The notes under the pieces are model-generated. The model was given only the letters and a program-made list of their open reading frames with translations. It had not been told where the DNA came from and did no database searches. The position numbers and the translations under genes are program-made. Positions 1 through 9,400 of a DNA stretch of 64,000 nucleotides are shown here, in pieces. The stretch covers positions 766,595-830,594 of the forward strand of contig NZ_JACDZE010000001.1 in assembly GCF_014042165.1 (NCBI RefSeq), in the 5' to 3' direction. Position 1 is the stretch's first letter. The number at the start of each line of letters is the position of its first letter. The stretch is from Moheibacter lacus. Its GTDB lineage: Bacteria; Bacteroidota; Bacteroidia; Flavobacteriales; Weeksellaceae.

Positions 1-27
1 AAATAATTGGCGCATAGGATTTATCAT
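1..27 (-). CDS. Probable start of ATP synthase subunit a (partial)
   Basis: An ATG at 27-25 on the minus strand opens a frame that reads MINPMRQLF before leaving the window, with a purine-rich AAAGAGG stretch just upstream as a possible ribosome binding site. The two genes before it are an AtpZ/AtpI-like protein and a small membrane protein, and in Bacteroidota the next gene in that order is normally atpB. The nine residues themselves do not identify the family, so the name rests on context. Confidence 0.35.
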
Positions 28-69
28 TAACCTCTTTTTTGTGGCGCAAACTTAAGATAAGTTTCCCAA

Positions 70-468
70 TTAACGAAACCTATTTTTCTGCTTTTCGTCA
101 TCTTTTTCTTTTAATAATTTTTTTGCGACAAACCACGTAATTAAAATTAAACTAATAAGATACAAAACTAAGAAAGAAAATTTAAACTCGTTTTCCCTCC
201 AATTCACAAAGCTATTCATGAATAATTTAGCCGAAAACAACTTTAAAACCACAATTATCAAAAATATATATCCTAAAAATTCTCTGTATTTTTTTTCCAA
301 TAACTCAATGACCGTCATGGTAATCATCAATACCAGAAAGGTGAATACATAAATAGAAATGAAATAGGGCTTATGAATTTTAAATACCCATTCCATCAAT
401 AGGTAATGGGACAAAATACAAACCAGTAAAATGATCATGGCAGTAAAAGCATTCTTTGTCAACCTCAT
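70..468 (-). CDS. Small four-helix membrane protein of the ATP synthase operon
   Basis: This 132-residue protein starts at MRLTKNAFTA, whose ATG overlaps the TGA of the preceding gene in an ATGA junction, so translation is probably coupled. A longer reading from 579 is possible but would run through the upstream gene. It is almost entirely hydrophobic with about four membrane segments and a charged, lysine-rich C-terminal tail (KKLLKEKDDEKQKNR) likely in the cytoplasm. Flavobacterial F-type ATPase operons commonly carry such a short uncharacterised membrane protein between the AtpZ/AtpI-like gene and atpB. A role in assembly of the Fo ring is inference from position only. Confidence 0.7.
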   Translation of the reverse strand: MRLTKNAFTAMIILLVCILSHYLLMEWVFKIHKPYFISIYVFTFLVLMITMTVIELLEKKYREFLGYIFLIIVVLKLFSAKLFMNSFVNWRENEFKFSFLVLYLISLILITWFVAKKLLKEKDDEKQKNRFR

Positions 469-683
469 TTTACTTGCTTTAATTGTTTTAACACCAAATA
501 AAGAGAAGCGCCCAATCCAATTAAGCTTCCGAGTGCAGTGAAATAGCTTTTCTCGGTTTCGAAATGCCCATCTGCCCATTTACCGATCCAGACAAACACA
601 AAAATCACTGCCATCATCTGAAAACCTAAACTCGTCAGGTGCACGTATTTATTAACAGATTTGTTTTTAGGTTCTTCTGCCAT
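465..683 (-). CDS. AtpZ/AtpI-like F0F1-ATPase accessory protein
   Basis: A 72-residue protein with two membrane helices (about residues 18-36 and 46-64) joined by a short polar loop GKWADGHFETEKS, the size and arrangement of the AtpZ/AtpI family found at the head of ATP synthase operons. Family members assist assembly of the Fo c-ring or, in some bacteria, Mg/Ca transport; which applies here cannot be read from sequence. The ATG at 683 is separated by only 29 bp from the divergent dus gene, so the two share a compact promoter region. The stop overlaps the next gene's start (ATGA). Confidence 0.75.
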   Translation of the reverse strand: MAEEPKNKSVNKYVHLTSLGFQMMAVIFVFVWIGKWADGHFETEKSYFTALGSLIGLGASLYLVLKQLKQVK

Positions 684-691
684 AGGATTTG

Positions 692-699
692 TAACTTTG
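692..699 (+). promoter_or_regulatory. Bacteroidota -7 promoter element for dus
   Basis: TAACTTTG fits the TAnnTTTG -7 consensus. It lies only 13 nt before the TTG start of the dihydrouridine synthase, so the mRNA leader would be very short. A TTTG at 660-663 could serve as -33 element, though the spacing is a little long. Confidence 0.6.
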
Positions 700-712
700 C
701 AAAAAATTAGAT

Positions 713-1702
713 TTGGTAAAGATAGGAAACATAAGCTTACCGGAATTCCCTTTGTTGCTTGCGCCGATGGAAGATGTGAGCGATCCGCCGTTTCGCCGAT
801 TGTGCAAAATGCATGGTGCAGATTTGATGTATTCGGAATTCATTTCGTCCGAAGGACTGATCAGAGATGCAATCAAAAGCCGGATGAAATTGGATATTTT
901 TGATTATGAACGTCCTGTTGGGATTCAAATTTTCGGTGGCGATGAGGAAGCTATGGCGATGTCTGCCAAAATCGTGGAAACCGTTCAACCTGATTTGGTA
1001 GATATTAATTTTGGATGTCCTGTAAAAAAAGTCGTTTGTAAAGGTGCGGGAGCTGGCGTTTTAAAAGACATCGATTTGATGGTCAGATTGACCAAAGCCG
1101 TTATCGAAAGCACACATCTCCCGGTTACCGTAAAAACCCGATTGGGCTGGGATACAGATTCCATCAATATCCAAGAAGTGGCGGAAAGACTGCAAGAAGT
1201 CGGGATCAAAGCTTTATCGATTCATGGTCGCACGCGTTCTCAAATGTACAAAGGCGAAGCCGACTGGACAGAAATCGCCAAAGTAAAAGCCAATCCGAAC
1301 ATCGAAATTCCGATTTTCGGGAATGGCGACATCGATTCTCCTGAAAAAGCAGTTGCTTACAAAGCTGAATATGGCGTGGATGGCGTGATGATCGGTCGTG
1401 CTGCAATCGGGAATCCATGGATCTTTAACCAAATCAAACATTATGTAAAAACTGGAGAGCATCTACCAGAACCGACTTTGGCCGAACGTGCTGAAGCCGC
1501 AAAAAGTCATTTGACTTGGGCTTGCGAATGGAAAGGTGAGCGCACCGGAATCCTGGAGACGCGCATGCATTATTCCAATTATTTTAGAGGAATTCCGCAT
1601 TTTAAACCGTATCGTCAACGATTGGTGACTTCAGATGATTTACAGGAGTTGTTTGGAATTTTGGAGGAAGTTTCTTCACAAGTTTTGAGTTTAGAGTCTT
1701 AA
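713..1702 (+). CDS. dusB: tRNA-dihydrouridine synthase, DusB type
   Basis: This 329-residue flavoenzyme reduces specific uridines in tRNA to dihydrouridine using FMN and NADPH. The DusB-type N-terminus PEFPLLLAPMEDVSDPPFR is present, followed by the catalytic cysteine motif INFGCPVKK (Cys about 101), the SIHGRTRSQMYKG substrate/FMN loop and the FMN-phosphate site GNGDIDSPE/GVMIGRAAIGNPW in a TIM barrel. A C-terminal helical tRNA-binding part includes HYSNYFRGIPHFK. The start is TTG; it gives the usual N-terminus MVKIGNISLP of this family and follows a -7 element closely. Cytoplasmic. Next gene follows after 21 bp and probably shares the transcript. Confidence 0.93.
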   Translation: MVKIGNISLPEFPLLLAPMEDVSDPPFRRLCKMHGADLMYSEFISSEGLIRDAIKSRMKLDIFDYERPVGIQIFGGDEEAMAMSAKIVETVQPDLVDINFGCPVKKVVCKGAGAGVLKDIDLMVRLTKAVIESTHLPVTVKTRLGWDTDSINIQEVAERLQEVGIKALSIHGRTRSQMYKGEADWTEIAKVKANPNIEIPIFGNGDIDSPEKAVAYKAEYGVDGVMIGRAAIGNPWIFNQIKHYVKTGEHLPEPTLAERAEAAKSHLTWACEWKGERTGILETRMHYSNYFRGIPHFKPYRQRLVTSDDLQELFGILEEVSSQVLSLES

Positions 1703-1723
1703 GTTTTGCGTTAAATTAATCAA

Positions 1724-2107
1724 ATGCTTATCCACGAAAAAGAAATCCTCATCACAGAAGAATTCATCGATCAAAATAACCATGTGAACAATGTTCAATT
1801 TGTCCATTGGGTAGAAATGATGGCGGCTGAGCATTGGGATTTATGGAAACACAAAAGCCAATATGCCGAAAATGTTTGGTTTCTGGTCGATCATCATATC
1901 CAATACAAACAACAGGTTTATTTGGGTGAAAACCTTTTAGTCAGAACTTATCCTGAGAATCCGGAAGGAATTCGTCAACCACGGAAAGTTGAATTTTACA
2001 AAGACGGAAAATTGGTGGTCGATTCCAGAACGCAATGGATCATGATCCATCCTGAAAATGAAAAAATTGTGCGGATTGAGTCTGATTGGTTGGAAAGTTT
2101 GAAATAA
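1724..2107 (+). CDS. Acyl-CoA thioesterase, 4HBT hotdog family
   Basis: A 127-residue single hotdog-fold protein of the 4-hydroxybenzoyl-CoA thioesterase type, expected to hydrolyse an acyl-CoA or acyl-ACP thioester. The N-terminal EFIDQNNHVNNVQFVHWVE segment carries the typical D-x-x-x-H-V-N-x-x-x-Y/F-x-x-W/Y pattern in which the aspartate/asparagine and histidine region forms the active site and the long hotdog helix follows. The rest gives the expected beta strands with VRTYPENPEG and WIMIHPENEK. The true acyl substrate is not deducible. It lies 21 bp after dusB on the same strand. Confidence 0.8.
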   Translation: MLIHEKEILITEEFIDQNNHVNNVQFVHWVEMMAAEHWDLWKHKSQYAENVWFLVDHHIQYKQQVYLGENLLVRTYPENPEGIRQPRKVEFYKDGKLVVDSRTQWIMIHPENEKIVRIESDWLESLK

Positions 2108-2155
2108 TGAATGCCTTGGAGAAAAATTCTTATTTTTAGATAAATATCTCTACTT

Positions 2156-2797
2156 ATGAAAATCCAATTATTGGTTGTCTTCGTTTCATTTCTCCTATTT
2201 CAGGCTTGTAAAAGTAAAAACTCACAAAGTCAAAATATAGAAACAGAGCGAAATGAAAATTTGTCTGAAGAACAGCAAAAAATATCTGATGCGGCAATTT
2301 CAATCGTTGACCCTACCATTGTATATGATCCTTCTTATTTTGTGATTCCTTATCCAAACGGTGAAATCCCTGAAGGAAAGGGCGTTTGTACGGATGTTGT
2401 CGTTAGAACTTATCGCGCACTAGGAATAGATTTGCAAAAAGAAGTGCATGAAGATATGGCGGCAAATTTTTCAACTTATCCGAAAATTTGGGGACTCACA
2501 AAACCCGATACAAATATTGACCATCGTCGGGTTCCGAATCTAATGGTATTTTTCTCCAGGTTTGGGACGGAAAAACCGATGACCAAAGATGCTGAGGATT
2601 ACCTTCCGGGTGATATAGTCTGTTGGCGACTCCAAAATGGAATGACACACATAGGTGTGGTCGTGGATAAATTGTCAAAAGACAAAAATCATTATCAGAT
2701 TGTTCACAATATTGGTTCGGGACAAGTATTGGAAGATGTTTTATTTGATTATGAAATCATCGGCCATTATTTTTATGCGCCCAATTCTCTTAAGTAA
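2156..2797 (+). CDS. DUF1287 family lipoprotein
   Basis: A 213-residue exported protein. The N-terminus is a lipoprotein signal with lipobox LLFQAC (Cys 18), followed by a Ser/Asn/Glu-rich linker. The remainder is the DUF1287 fold: GKGVCTDVVVRTYRALGID, a DTNIDHRRVPNL segment and the late DYLPGDIVCWRL plus THIGVVVD, which together resemble the Cys-His arrangement of NlpC/P60-like (CHAP-like) cysteine hydrolases with Cys in GVCTD and His in THIG. A cell wall amidase-like role is therefore an inference. Its last 8 bp overlap the end of the convergent porin gene. Confidence 0.8.
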   Translation: MKIQLLVVFVSFLLFQACKSKNSQSQNIETERNENLSEEQQKISDAAISIVDPTIVYDPSYFVIPYPNGEIPEGKGVCTDVVVRTYRALGIDLQKEVHEDMAANFSTYPKIWGLTKPDTNIDHRRVPNLMVFFSRFGTEKPMTKDAEDYLPGDIVCWRLQNGMTHIGVVVDKLSKDKNHYQIVHNIGSGQVLEDVLFDYEIIGHYFYAPNSLK

Positions 2798-4763
2798 ACA
2801 AATACCATTTCACCCCAAACTGGATTTTAAAATCGCGAAACGGTGTATAAGGCGCACTGTAATATTTGTTTTCGCCCCAAAATGTATTGAAATGGTCGGC
2901 TCTGAGATAGATCCGCATCCGGTCTACTTTGATGTTTAGAAAGAAATCTAGCATGGGAAATCCACCAATTTTCTGGATTCCGAAGGTGTCATTTGTACGT
3001 TGGAGCATGAATTCGTTGATGACTGGAAAGAATTCTCTAGACTCAAATTCCGTAAAATAATTTCCATTGAATCCGATTTGAACTTCTGCCCTGTCGTTGA
3101 ACATCATGCCTTGCCAATAAATCGAGGCGCGTGCAATCAAGTCCGGTAATGGGAGGAAATCGGCATTTTGGGTTACTTTTTGGTATTGAAACGTTGTTCT
3201 CAAGTTGAATTTCCGCCAAGTCAAAAGGTTGTTGGCTTTGATTTGAAAGAGTGAAATGCTTCCATTCAATTGTCGTGGACGAAAATCAGTACCGACGTAA
3301 ACATAGTTCTCTATGTTGTAAACCGTTCCTTCTACATCGGTTTTGAGTTTTTCTAAGTTCAATTTCCCAAATAATTTCTGCGTATTGACATTATCAAAAC
3401 TATAATTGAAATAATTGAAATCTTTGTAGAAACTTTGGTTGTAAAATAAATTCAAGGAAGGGAAAGCTGACTCAGCTAGAACTCCTCCGACGATATGGTA
3501 TCCGTCGATAGGTTGAATGTCCAATTCTGCATTGATATGGTATTGACTTTTGAAGATTTCGCCCGATTTGAATTCGGCATCCGAAGTCAATTTGATTTTT
3601 TCATTCCAATCGAAATACAATTTGGCGATACCACCAATTAATTGGTCATCAACAACCTCAGGAATAAGGATCAAACCTTCTGATAATGGGTCAGACGAAT
3701 AAAATTTCAGGTTTTCATAGCGAACTCCGGCTTCGAGTAAAAGTCGGTCTCCCCATTTGAATTCGACGGATGAAGTATTTTGAAGGGTTTCGAAATTTTT
3801 TCTATTTCTACGTTCAAATCCTGAAAGCACAGGGCTTTCATAATAGTCTTCTACAGCAGTTTCTTCGTAAAAGTATTTTTGTTTTTCGTAGGTAAAAACA
3901 TTTTTCAAAAGAATAGGCGCTCGAAGTTCAGTAGAATCTGACTTTGCTTTTCCAAATAGTCCATAGCTCGCACCGAGATGAAATCTTCTGGAATCAAATT
4001 GGGTATTGGCTGACTCAAGATTTACCGCAATATTTTGACGGTTGGTTGTTCTTAAACTATCGTCATAAACGAATTGATTCAAATCTTCAATCCCGGCATT
4101 TTCTTCATTGTCCAAATTTTGCGAAGCAAAATGCGTCCAAAGTTTAAATCTTTCATTTTTTGATTTATAACTGATCGTGGTTATGAATGCATTATTGGCC
4201 GCCAAATTATTGTCATAACGTCCTACTGAGCGAAGTCCGCGGTAACGAACCGAATAATTCAGTTGTGGAGTCAAATTATGGGTAAAAGTAGTGGAAAGGT
4301 ATTGGCCTTCTTTTACTCCATTTTCGAAGACGAATTCGGTCATCGGTGTTTTTACATCATAATAGCGAATGTCTTCCGGAAACAAATAATTATAGGATTT
4401 TCCGGTAGGAAGGAGATGAATTCGGTTTCGGTTTTCTTCGTATTCGAGTGAATTAAAGGTTTGACCGAAGTTCGGAAAGTACATTTTCCCGAAATTATCT
4501 TTTTGTCTAAAGTTTTGGTTATAAAAACTTTCAATCGTTAAAACAGTATCTAAAATTGTAGGTTTCAGATCACCTTGTCTCCAATAGGTATAATCCGAAA
4601 TAGTGGGAGTATGAACTTTCAAACTATCATTTGCCACTTCTCGTTTCCCAAAATCCTGCAAGGAATCTCGGATGGCGTTTGGATCGTCATAATTTTGATT
4701 GATTTGGGCTTTTGTATTCTGAAAAAAGAACGCAATTAGCAAAACGCAAAACAAGTACTTCAC
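2790..4763 (-). CDS. Putative outer-membrane porin (Porin_10-like beta-barrel)
   Basis: A 657-residue outer-membrane protein with a signal peptide ending near NTKAQ (residue 19) and a mature part made of alternating aromatic/hydrophobic strands from about residue 60 to the terminal phenylalanine-rich strand FGVKWYLFT. The pattern LGASYGLFGK, NYSVRYRGLRSVGRYDN and HFASQNLDNEENAGIE is typical of the Bacteroidota putative porin family (Pfam Porin_10). No plug domain or TonB box is seen, so it is not a TonB-dependent receptor. Substrate unknown. It ends 8 bp inside the convergent DUF1287 gene and stands alone downstream of the SusCD terminator with its own -7 element at 4924-4931. Confidence 0.8.
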   Translation of the reverse strand: MKYLFCVLLIAFFFQNTKAQINQNYDDPNAIRDSLQDFGKREVANDSLKVHTPTISDYTYWRQGDLKPTILDTVLTIESFYNQNFRQKDNFGKMYFPNFGQTFNSLEYEENRNRIHLLPTGKSYNYLFPEDIRYYDVKTPMTEFVFENGVKEGQYLSTTFTHNLTPQLNYSVRYRGLRSVGRYDNNLAANNAFITTISYKSKNERFKLWTHFASQNLDNEENAGIEDLNQFVYDDSLRTTNRQNIAVNLESANTQFDSRRFHLGASYGLFGKAKSDSTELRAPILLKNVFTYEKQKYFYEETAVEDYYESPVLSGFERRNRKNFETLQNTSSVEFKWGDRLLLEAGVRYENLKFYSSDPLSEGLILIPEVVDDQLIGGIAKLYFDWNEKIKLTSDAEFKSGEIFKSQYHINAELDIQPIDGYHIVGGVLAESAFPSLNLFYNQSFYKDFNYFNYSFDNVNTQKLFGKLNLEKLKTDVEGTVYNIENYVYVGTDFRPRQLNGSISLFQIKANNLLTWRKFNLRTTFQYQKVTQNADFLPLPDLIARASIYWQGMMFNDRAEVQIGFNGNYFTEFESREFFPVINEFMLQRTNDTFGIQKIGGFPMLDFFLNIKVDRMRIYLRADHFNTFWGENKYYSAPYTPFRDFKIQFGVKWYLFT

Positions 4764-4923
4764 ACGTTAAAATTTTAAGCAATTAATAGTACAAAATTTA
4801 TTTATAATAAATTAGAACGTCTGTAACTACTGCGTTCTCGTCTATAAAATTTTAATAAATTCAAATTAAAAAGAATTTTCAAAATTTATAAACACTAGTT
4901 TCATACCAATCAATTGAACCGGA

Positions 4924-4931
4924 CAAAGGTA
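4924..4931 (-). promoter_or_regulatory. Bacteroidota -7 element upstream of porin gene
   Basis: On the minus strand the sequence is TACCTTTG, a match to TAnnTTTG. It lies between the SusCD terminator (4953-4977) and the porin start at 4763, which would give a leader of about 150 nt. No clear TTTG -33 element is seen at the right distance. Confidence 0.4.
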
Positions 4932-4952
4932 AATGAATTTTTGAAGAATTAA

Positions 4953-4977
4953 AAAACCCACTCGATGAGTGGGTTTT
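4953..4977 (-). terminator. Intrinsic terminator of the susCD operon
   Basis: An 11-bp perfect stem (AAAACCCACTC and its complement) with a 3-nt loop and T-rich flanks, 20 bp after the SusD stop on the minus strand. Confidence 0.8.
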
Positions 4978-4997
4978 AAATATATTACAACTATTAG

Positions 4998-6482
4998 TTA
5001 TTGCTCATAACCAGGAGTTTGCGTCATATTTGGATTGTAAATCAAAATACTTTGCGTCAAAGGCCATTGCCATTCTCTAGCATCTGAAGTCAAAACTTGA
5101 GAAGGAGAAGGGTTTCCTGTTCCATCTGCAAAATGTCCATTTCCTGAACGCACGATACCTTGAGCATATTGAGAAGGAATACCAGGTACACCCATCAATC
5201 TTTTCAATGTAAAGAAACGATCACCTTCAAAAGCCAATTCTTTTCTTCTTTCATTGATGATAGCATTGAACAAAGCATCTCCAGATTCTCCACCCGCATA
5301 AGATGTATAACGCTCATCTCTTAAAATATTCAAAGTAGTAAGTGCTCCACCTTGGTTACCAGACAAATACTGAGCTTCAGCAAGGTTTAAGATTACCTCT
5401 TCTACTCTCAAATATCTACCATAGTGCAAGTTAACTGTACCTAAATTACTTTGCATGTACTTTCTAACCGCATAAATATTTTTAGAAGCTATGAATTGAA
5501 TAGAGGCATTTAAACGATCACCTTCTGTTGGTAAGAAAGTATCATAAAAAGCTTTATCAGCATTGTATTCTGAAAGAGTATTTGGTCCAGTACCTTGACT
5601 ATAATTGATACCGATTGCTGGATCAGAAGCATCTACAAGGGTTTGAAACAATACCCCATCGCTATGCACACTTCTCCAAAAGCTTAAAAGGTCATCACCA
5701 GCACATGGATCATTAACAGCTACAACTGGAGTAGCATACTCAATTACTTTGTCATATCTACCCATGTACAAATAGAATCTAGACATGATACCAGCCAAAG
5801 ATGTTTTATTCAGTCTGAACAAGTTTGCTGAAGTAGCAGGAATATCTACATAAGCAGCTTCAAAATCCTCAGCGATTCTGTTGTAAACATCAGCAACTGT
5901 GGCCAAACGACCTGGAGTTGCATAAGGATCAAATGTATCTACATAAGCGATACCGGCAAAAGAGTTGGCATCTGCAGATTGGGTAGGAATTTTTGTATAG
6001 ACTTTTGCTATTTCAAAATGCCCAATAGCTCGTAAAGCTCTTGCTTCTGCCATTAATTGTTGCTTTTTAAGAAGGTCTGCAGGAGTCAATAAAGAGTCGA
6101 TTAAATTCGCTTCATTATCTAAAATAGCATTCGCTCTGGAAGCCATTTGGTAACCAGTTCCATAAATTCCAGAAGCACCTCCTGTACCTGAATTATACGT
6201 CCAGTTATGGCCAATGGTCATCGTTCCTCTTCCTAGTGGATCTTGGATGACATTGTCAGAAAGTACGTCTCCAACTTTGATGATCCCATTTTCGTCCGAA
6301 TATAAACCACTACCAAAAAAACTATTGTAAGCACCATTTACGGCAGCTTCAAATTCTGGTAATGAAGTATAATAACCTTCATAAACAGCAGATCCCGGAG
6401 ATTGATTTTGAATATCTTCATCTTCACAGCTTAAAAAGAAAGCCATTGAGGATAAAAATGCATATTTAATATATTTTTTCAT
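4998..6482 (-). CDS. SusD/RagB family nutrient-binding lipoprotein
   Basis: A 494-residue outer-membrane lipoprotein with lipobox FFLSC (Cys 19) and the SusD-like all-helical TPR fold. Characteristic elements are the N-terminal FEAAVNGAYNSFFG, QLMAEARALRAIGHFEIAK (the TPR-bearing segment), a C-terminal RVEEVILNLAEAQYLSGNQ, NIINERRKELAFEGDRFFTLKR split as INERRKELAFEGDRF, and the terminal WPLTQSILIYNPNMTQTPGY. SusD proteins lid the SusC channel and bind glycans or peptides at the cell surface. It lies 10 bp after the SusC gene. No glycoside hydrolase, sulfatase or peptidase is adjacent, so its ligand cannot be guessed. Confidence 0.9.
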   Translation of the reverse strand: MKKYIKYAFLSSMAFFLSCEDEDIQNQSPGSAVYEGYYTSLPEFEAAVNGAYNSFFGSGLYSDENGIIKVGDVLSDNVIQDPLGRGTMTIGHNWTYNSGTGGASGIYGTGYQMASRANAILDNEANLIDSLLTPADLLKKQQLMAEARALRAIGHFEIAKVYTKIPTQSADANSFAGIAYVDTFDPYATPGRLATVADVYNRIAEDFEAAYVDIPATSANLFRLNKTSLAGIMSRFYLYMGRYDKVIEYATPVVAVNDPCAGDDLLSFWRSVHSDGVLFQTLVDASDPAIGINYSQGTGPNTLSEYNADKAFYDTFLPTEGDRLNASIQFIASKNIYAVRKYMQSNLGTVNLHYGRYLRVEEVILNLAEAQYLSGNQGGALTTLNILRDERYTSYAGGESGDALFNAIINERRKELAFEGDRFFTLKRLMGVPGIPSQYAQGIVRSGNGHFADGTGNPSPSQVLTSDAREWQWPLTQSILIYNPNMTQTPGYEQ

Positions 6483-6492
6483 CTTCGTTTAA

Positions 6493-9400
6493 TTAAAATG
6501 TTAAGTTAATACCCAATGAATAGGCTCTAGTCAAAGGATAAGAATACAAACTGAATGCACCAGATACGTAGCCTTCATTTTGTACGTTACTTGATTCACT
6601 TGCACCTGTACCTTGAATAGGGTTTCCATGGTAATCCGTCCACAATGCTAAGTTTTGGATTTGTCCATAAACTCTCATACCTCTAACTGGTAAGTTTTTA
6701 AATAAATCTTCTTTAAAAGTATACCCCAATTCCAAAGTTCTGAATAAGATGTAATCACCTTTTTCTAAGAATTGATCAGAATATTCAAATCCATTTACAC
6801 TTGGTTTTTGGAAAACACCTGTATCACCCGGATTTTGCCAGTAGTTTGCAGCATCCACAAAATAGTTGTATCCATCATTGTCCGGATTCAATTCAGTTCC
6901 TAATTCATAGGTGTTGTTGTACAAATAGTTTCCTCCTTGGTAGTTAAAGTCTGCTCTTAAGTTAAATCCTTTGTATTCAGCAGTTAAACCAAATCCACCA
7001 TAATATTTAGGGAATGGAGATTTACCATCTAAAGTAACGGCATCTGTTGCATCATACTTTTCCGTAATGTTTCCATCGATATCGTAGTACTGCGCATTAC
7101 CGTTGTCAGGATTTACACCTGCATAACGTACCATAAAGAACGTAAATGGCTCTTGTCCTACTTCATGGACCATAGATTCAAATGCTCCTGAAGGGAAAAT
7201 TTGGTTCAAACCATCAGTCAATTCTTTTACTTCATATCCGATGTTGGTAAAGTTTCCATAAACGCTTAAGTTCAAACCATCTTTAATTCTTAAGATATCA
7301 TAGTTCAATTCAATTTCAAAACCATTGGTTTGCAATTCACCAGCATTTACACTTACAGAATATCCTCCAGCTTCAGCAGCTAAAGCTTGATCAAATAAGA
7401 AATCTCTTCTGTTGTCTTGGAACCAAGCAAATGTACCAGTCAATCTTCTGTTGAACATACCGAAGTCAAAACCTAAGTTCAATTTAGCATTGGTTTCCCA
7501 TGTTACGTCATCGTTTGCGATTCCGTCAGGATATGAAATTGGCGTTGCTGACCCAGTGTGAGTAGCTTGCGCAATTGCTGATAAATTAGAATAAACTTCT
7601 AATCCACTATCGTCACCAACTTCACCATAAGATGCTCTTAAGATCAAGTTGTTCAACCATCTTTGAGAATCAAAGAAAGACTCTTTTGCTACGTCCCATC
7701 CTAAGGAAGCTCCCCAGAAAGTACCGTATTGGTTATCAAATCCTGCCAATGAAGTTCCGTCTCTACGTACATATCCATTCACAAAATATTTTCCACCGAA
7801 ATCATAAGCTACTGACCCTAAATAACCAAATCTAGTAATCAACCATCTGTTTGTATATGTATCTCCAGGAACAACTGTAGCCAAAACTTGTACGTTTTGG
7901 AAGTTATTTGGGAATCCTCTTGAGTTGATCAAAGAGTAATAATTGTTCTCGTTGATGTACTCAGTTGCAGCCGTAACACTCAAGTTATGTCTTCCCCAGC
8001 TATTTCCATAAGTTACCTCATTTCTCCAGTTGTAATCCAAACGGTCACTACTGCTGTCAGACTTGTAACCATTGTATCCTAACAAATTTGATAAGTGAGA
8101 TCTTGGTTGACCGAAACTTTCAACTTGTGTTCTATCATAAGTAGCACCAAAAGTTGTTCTAGCTGTAACATTTTTAAATACTTCCAAAGCCAAATATCCA
8201 GATCCAAATAATCTGAAGTTTCTTTGACTTCTATACGTATATTTCATTTCATCCAAAGCATTGTAAGAGTTTGCACTAACTGCTTGATTGAAAACAGGGT
8301 CTCCATATTGATCCAATACTGGATTCCCATCTTCATCCATTTGGTAAACAGTTGAATAAGGTGTGTTTCTCAAGATGTTAAAGAATGGATTTTGACCATT
8401 GTAACGGTCTCTTGGATTGTCTCTTTCAGTGTAACTTCCTGAAACATTAACACCATAGCTGAAACGATCATTTACTTGTACAACATTATTAAAGGAAGAA
8501 GTAATTCTTTCAAATCCTTTATAATAAATGATGTTACCTGTGTTTTGGTCATAACCGACTGAGAAGTTTGAGCTAGAACGATCACCAGCATTAGCAATGG
8601 ACAAATAATGAGAAGTCAAGAAACCTCCTTTCGTATATTCATCATTCCAATCTGTATTAATTTGGCTCAAAGCTTCAATTTCCTCTGGTGTACGAGCAAT
8701 ACCAACACCTGTCGGCATACCTTCGTCATCCACACTTGAACTCAATTGATTTTGGAATTCAAGCAATTGTCTTGATCCCATTACTTCTACATTATTCAAA
8801 TCCATCAATTCAGAATAACCGAAGCTAGTTCTATAGTTAATGATAGATTGACCTTTTTTAGCGGATTTTGTTTTGATGATCACCACACCATTTGCACCAC
8901 GTGAACCATAAACGGCCAATTGAGACGCTTCTTTCAATACGTCAATTGACTCGATGTCATTTGGGTTAATAGAGTTCACATCATCTTCGTTCAAATATGC
9001 ACCATTCACGATGTACAATGGACTTTTCACCCCACCGTTCAATCCTACAGCACCACGAATCACAACGTTACCCACACTACCTGGTGAACCACCTTGTTGT
9101 CCAACTGAGTTCAAACCAGAAATTTTACCTGCCAACATTTGGTCAACTGACAATGAAGGCGTTTGAGTTTCAATTACTTGCGCATCAACCCTGGTAACCC
9201 CGGCATTTGATACCGCTCCCGGGTCAAAAATTGATTTCGTAATGGTCACTACATCTAGCTCTACATCAGCTCCAAACGTCAAAGTTCCCATGTTTAATTT
9301 GTTAACAGTGAAATCCTTTGACGTACCCATAGCATCTGTAACTACCAATACATTTCCTACTTGTGCATCAATCGAAAACGAACCATTTTCATCCGTAATC

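Noticed and set aside
70-579. Longer reading of the ATP synthase operon membrane protein
   Set aside because: The first 37 codons overlap the upstream AtpZ-like gene; the ATGA junction at 465-468 gives a natural start.
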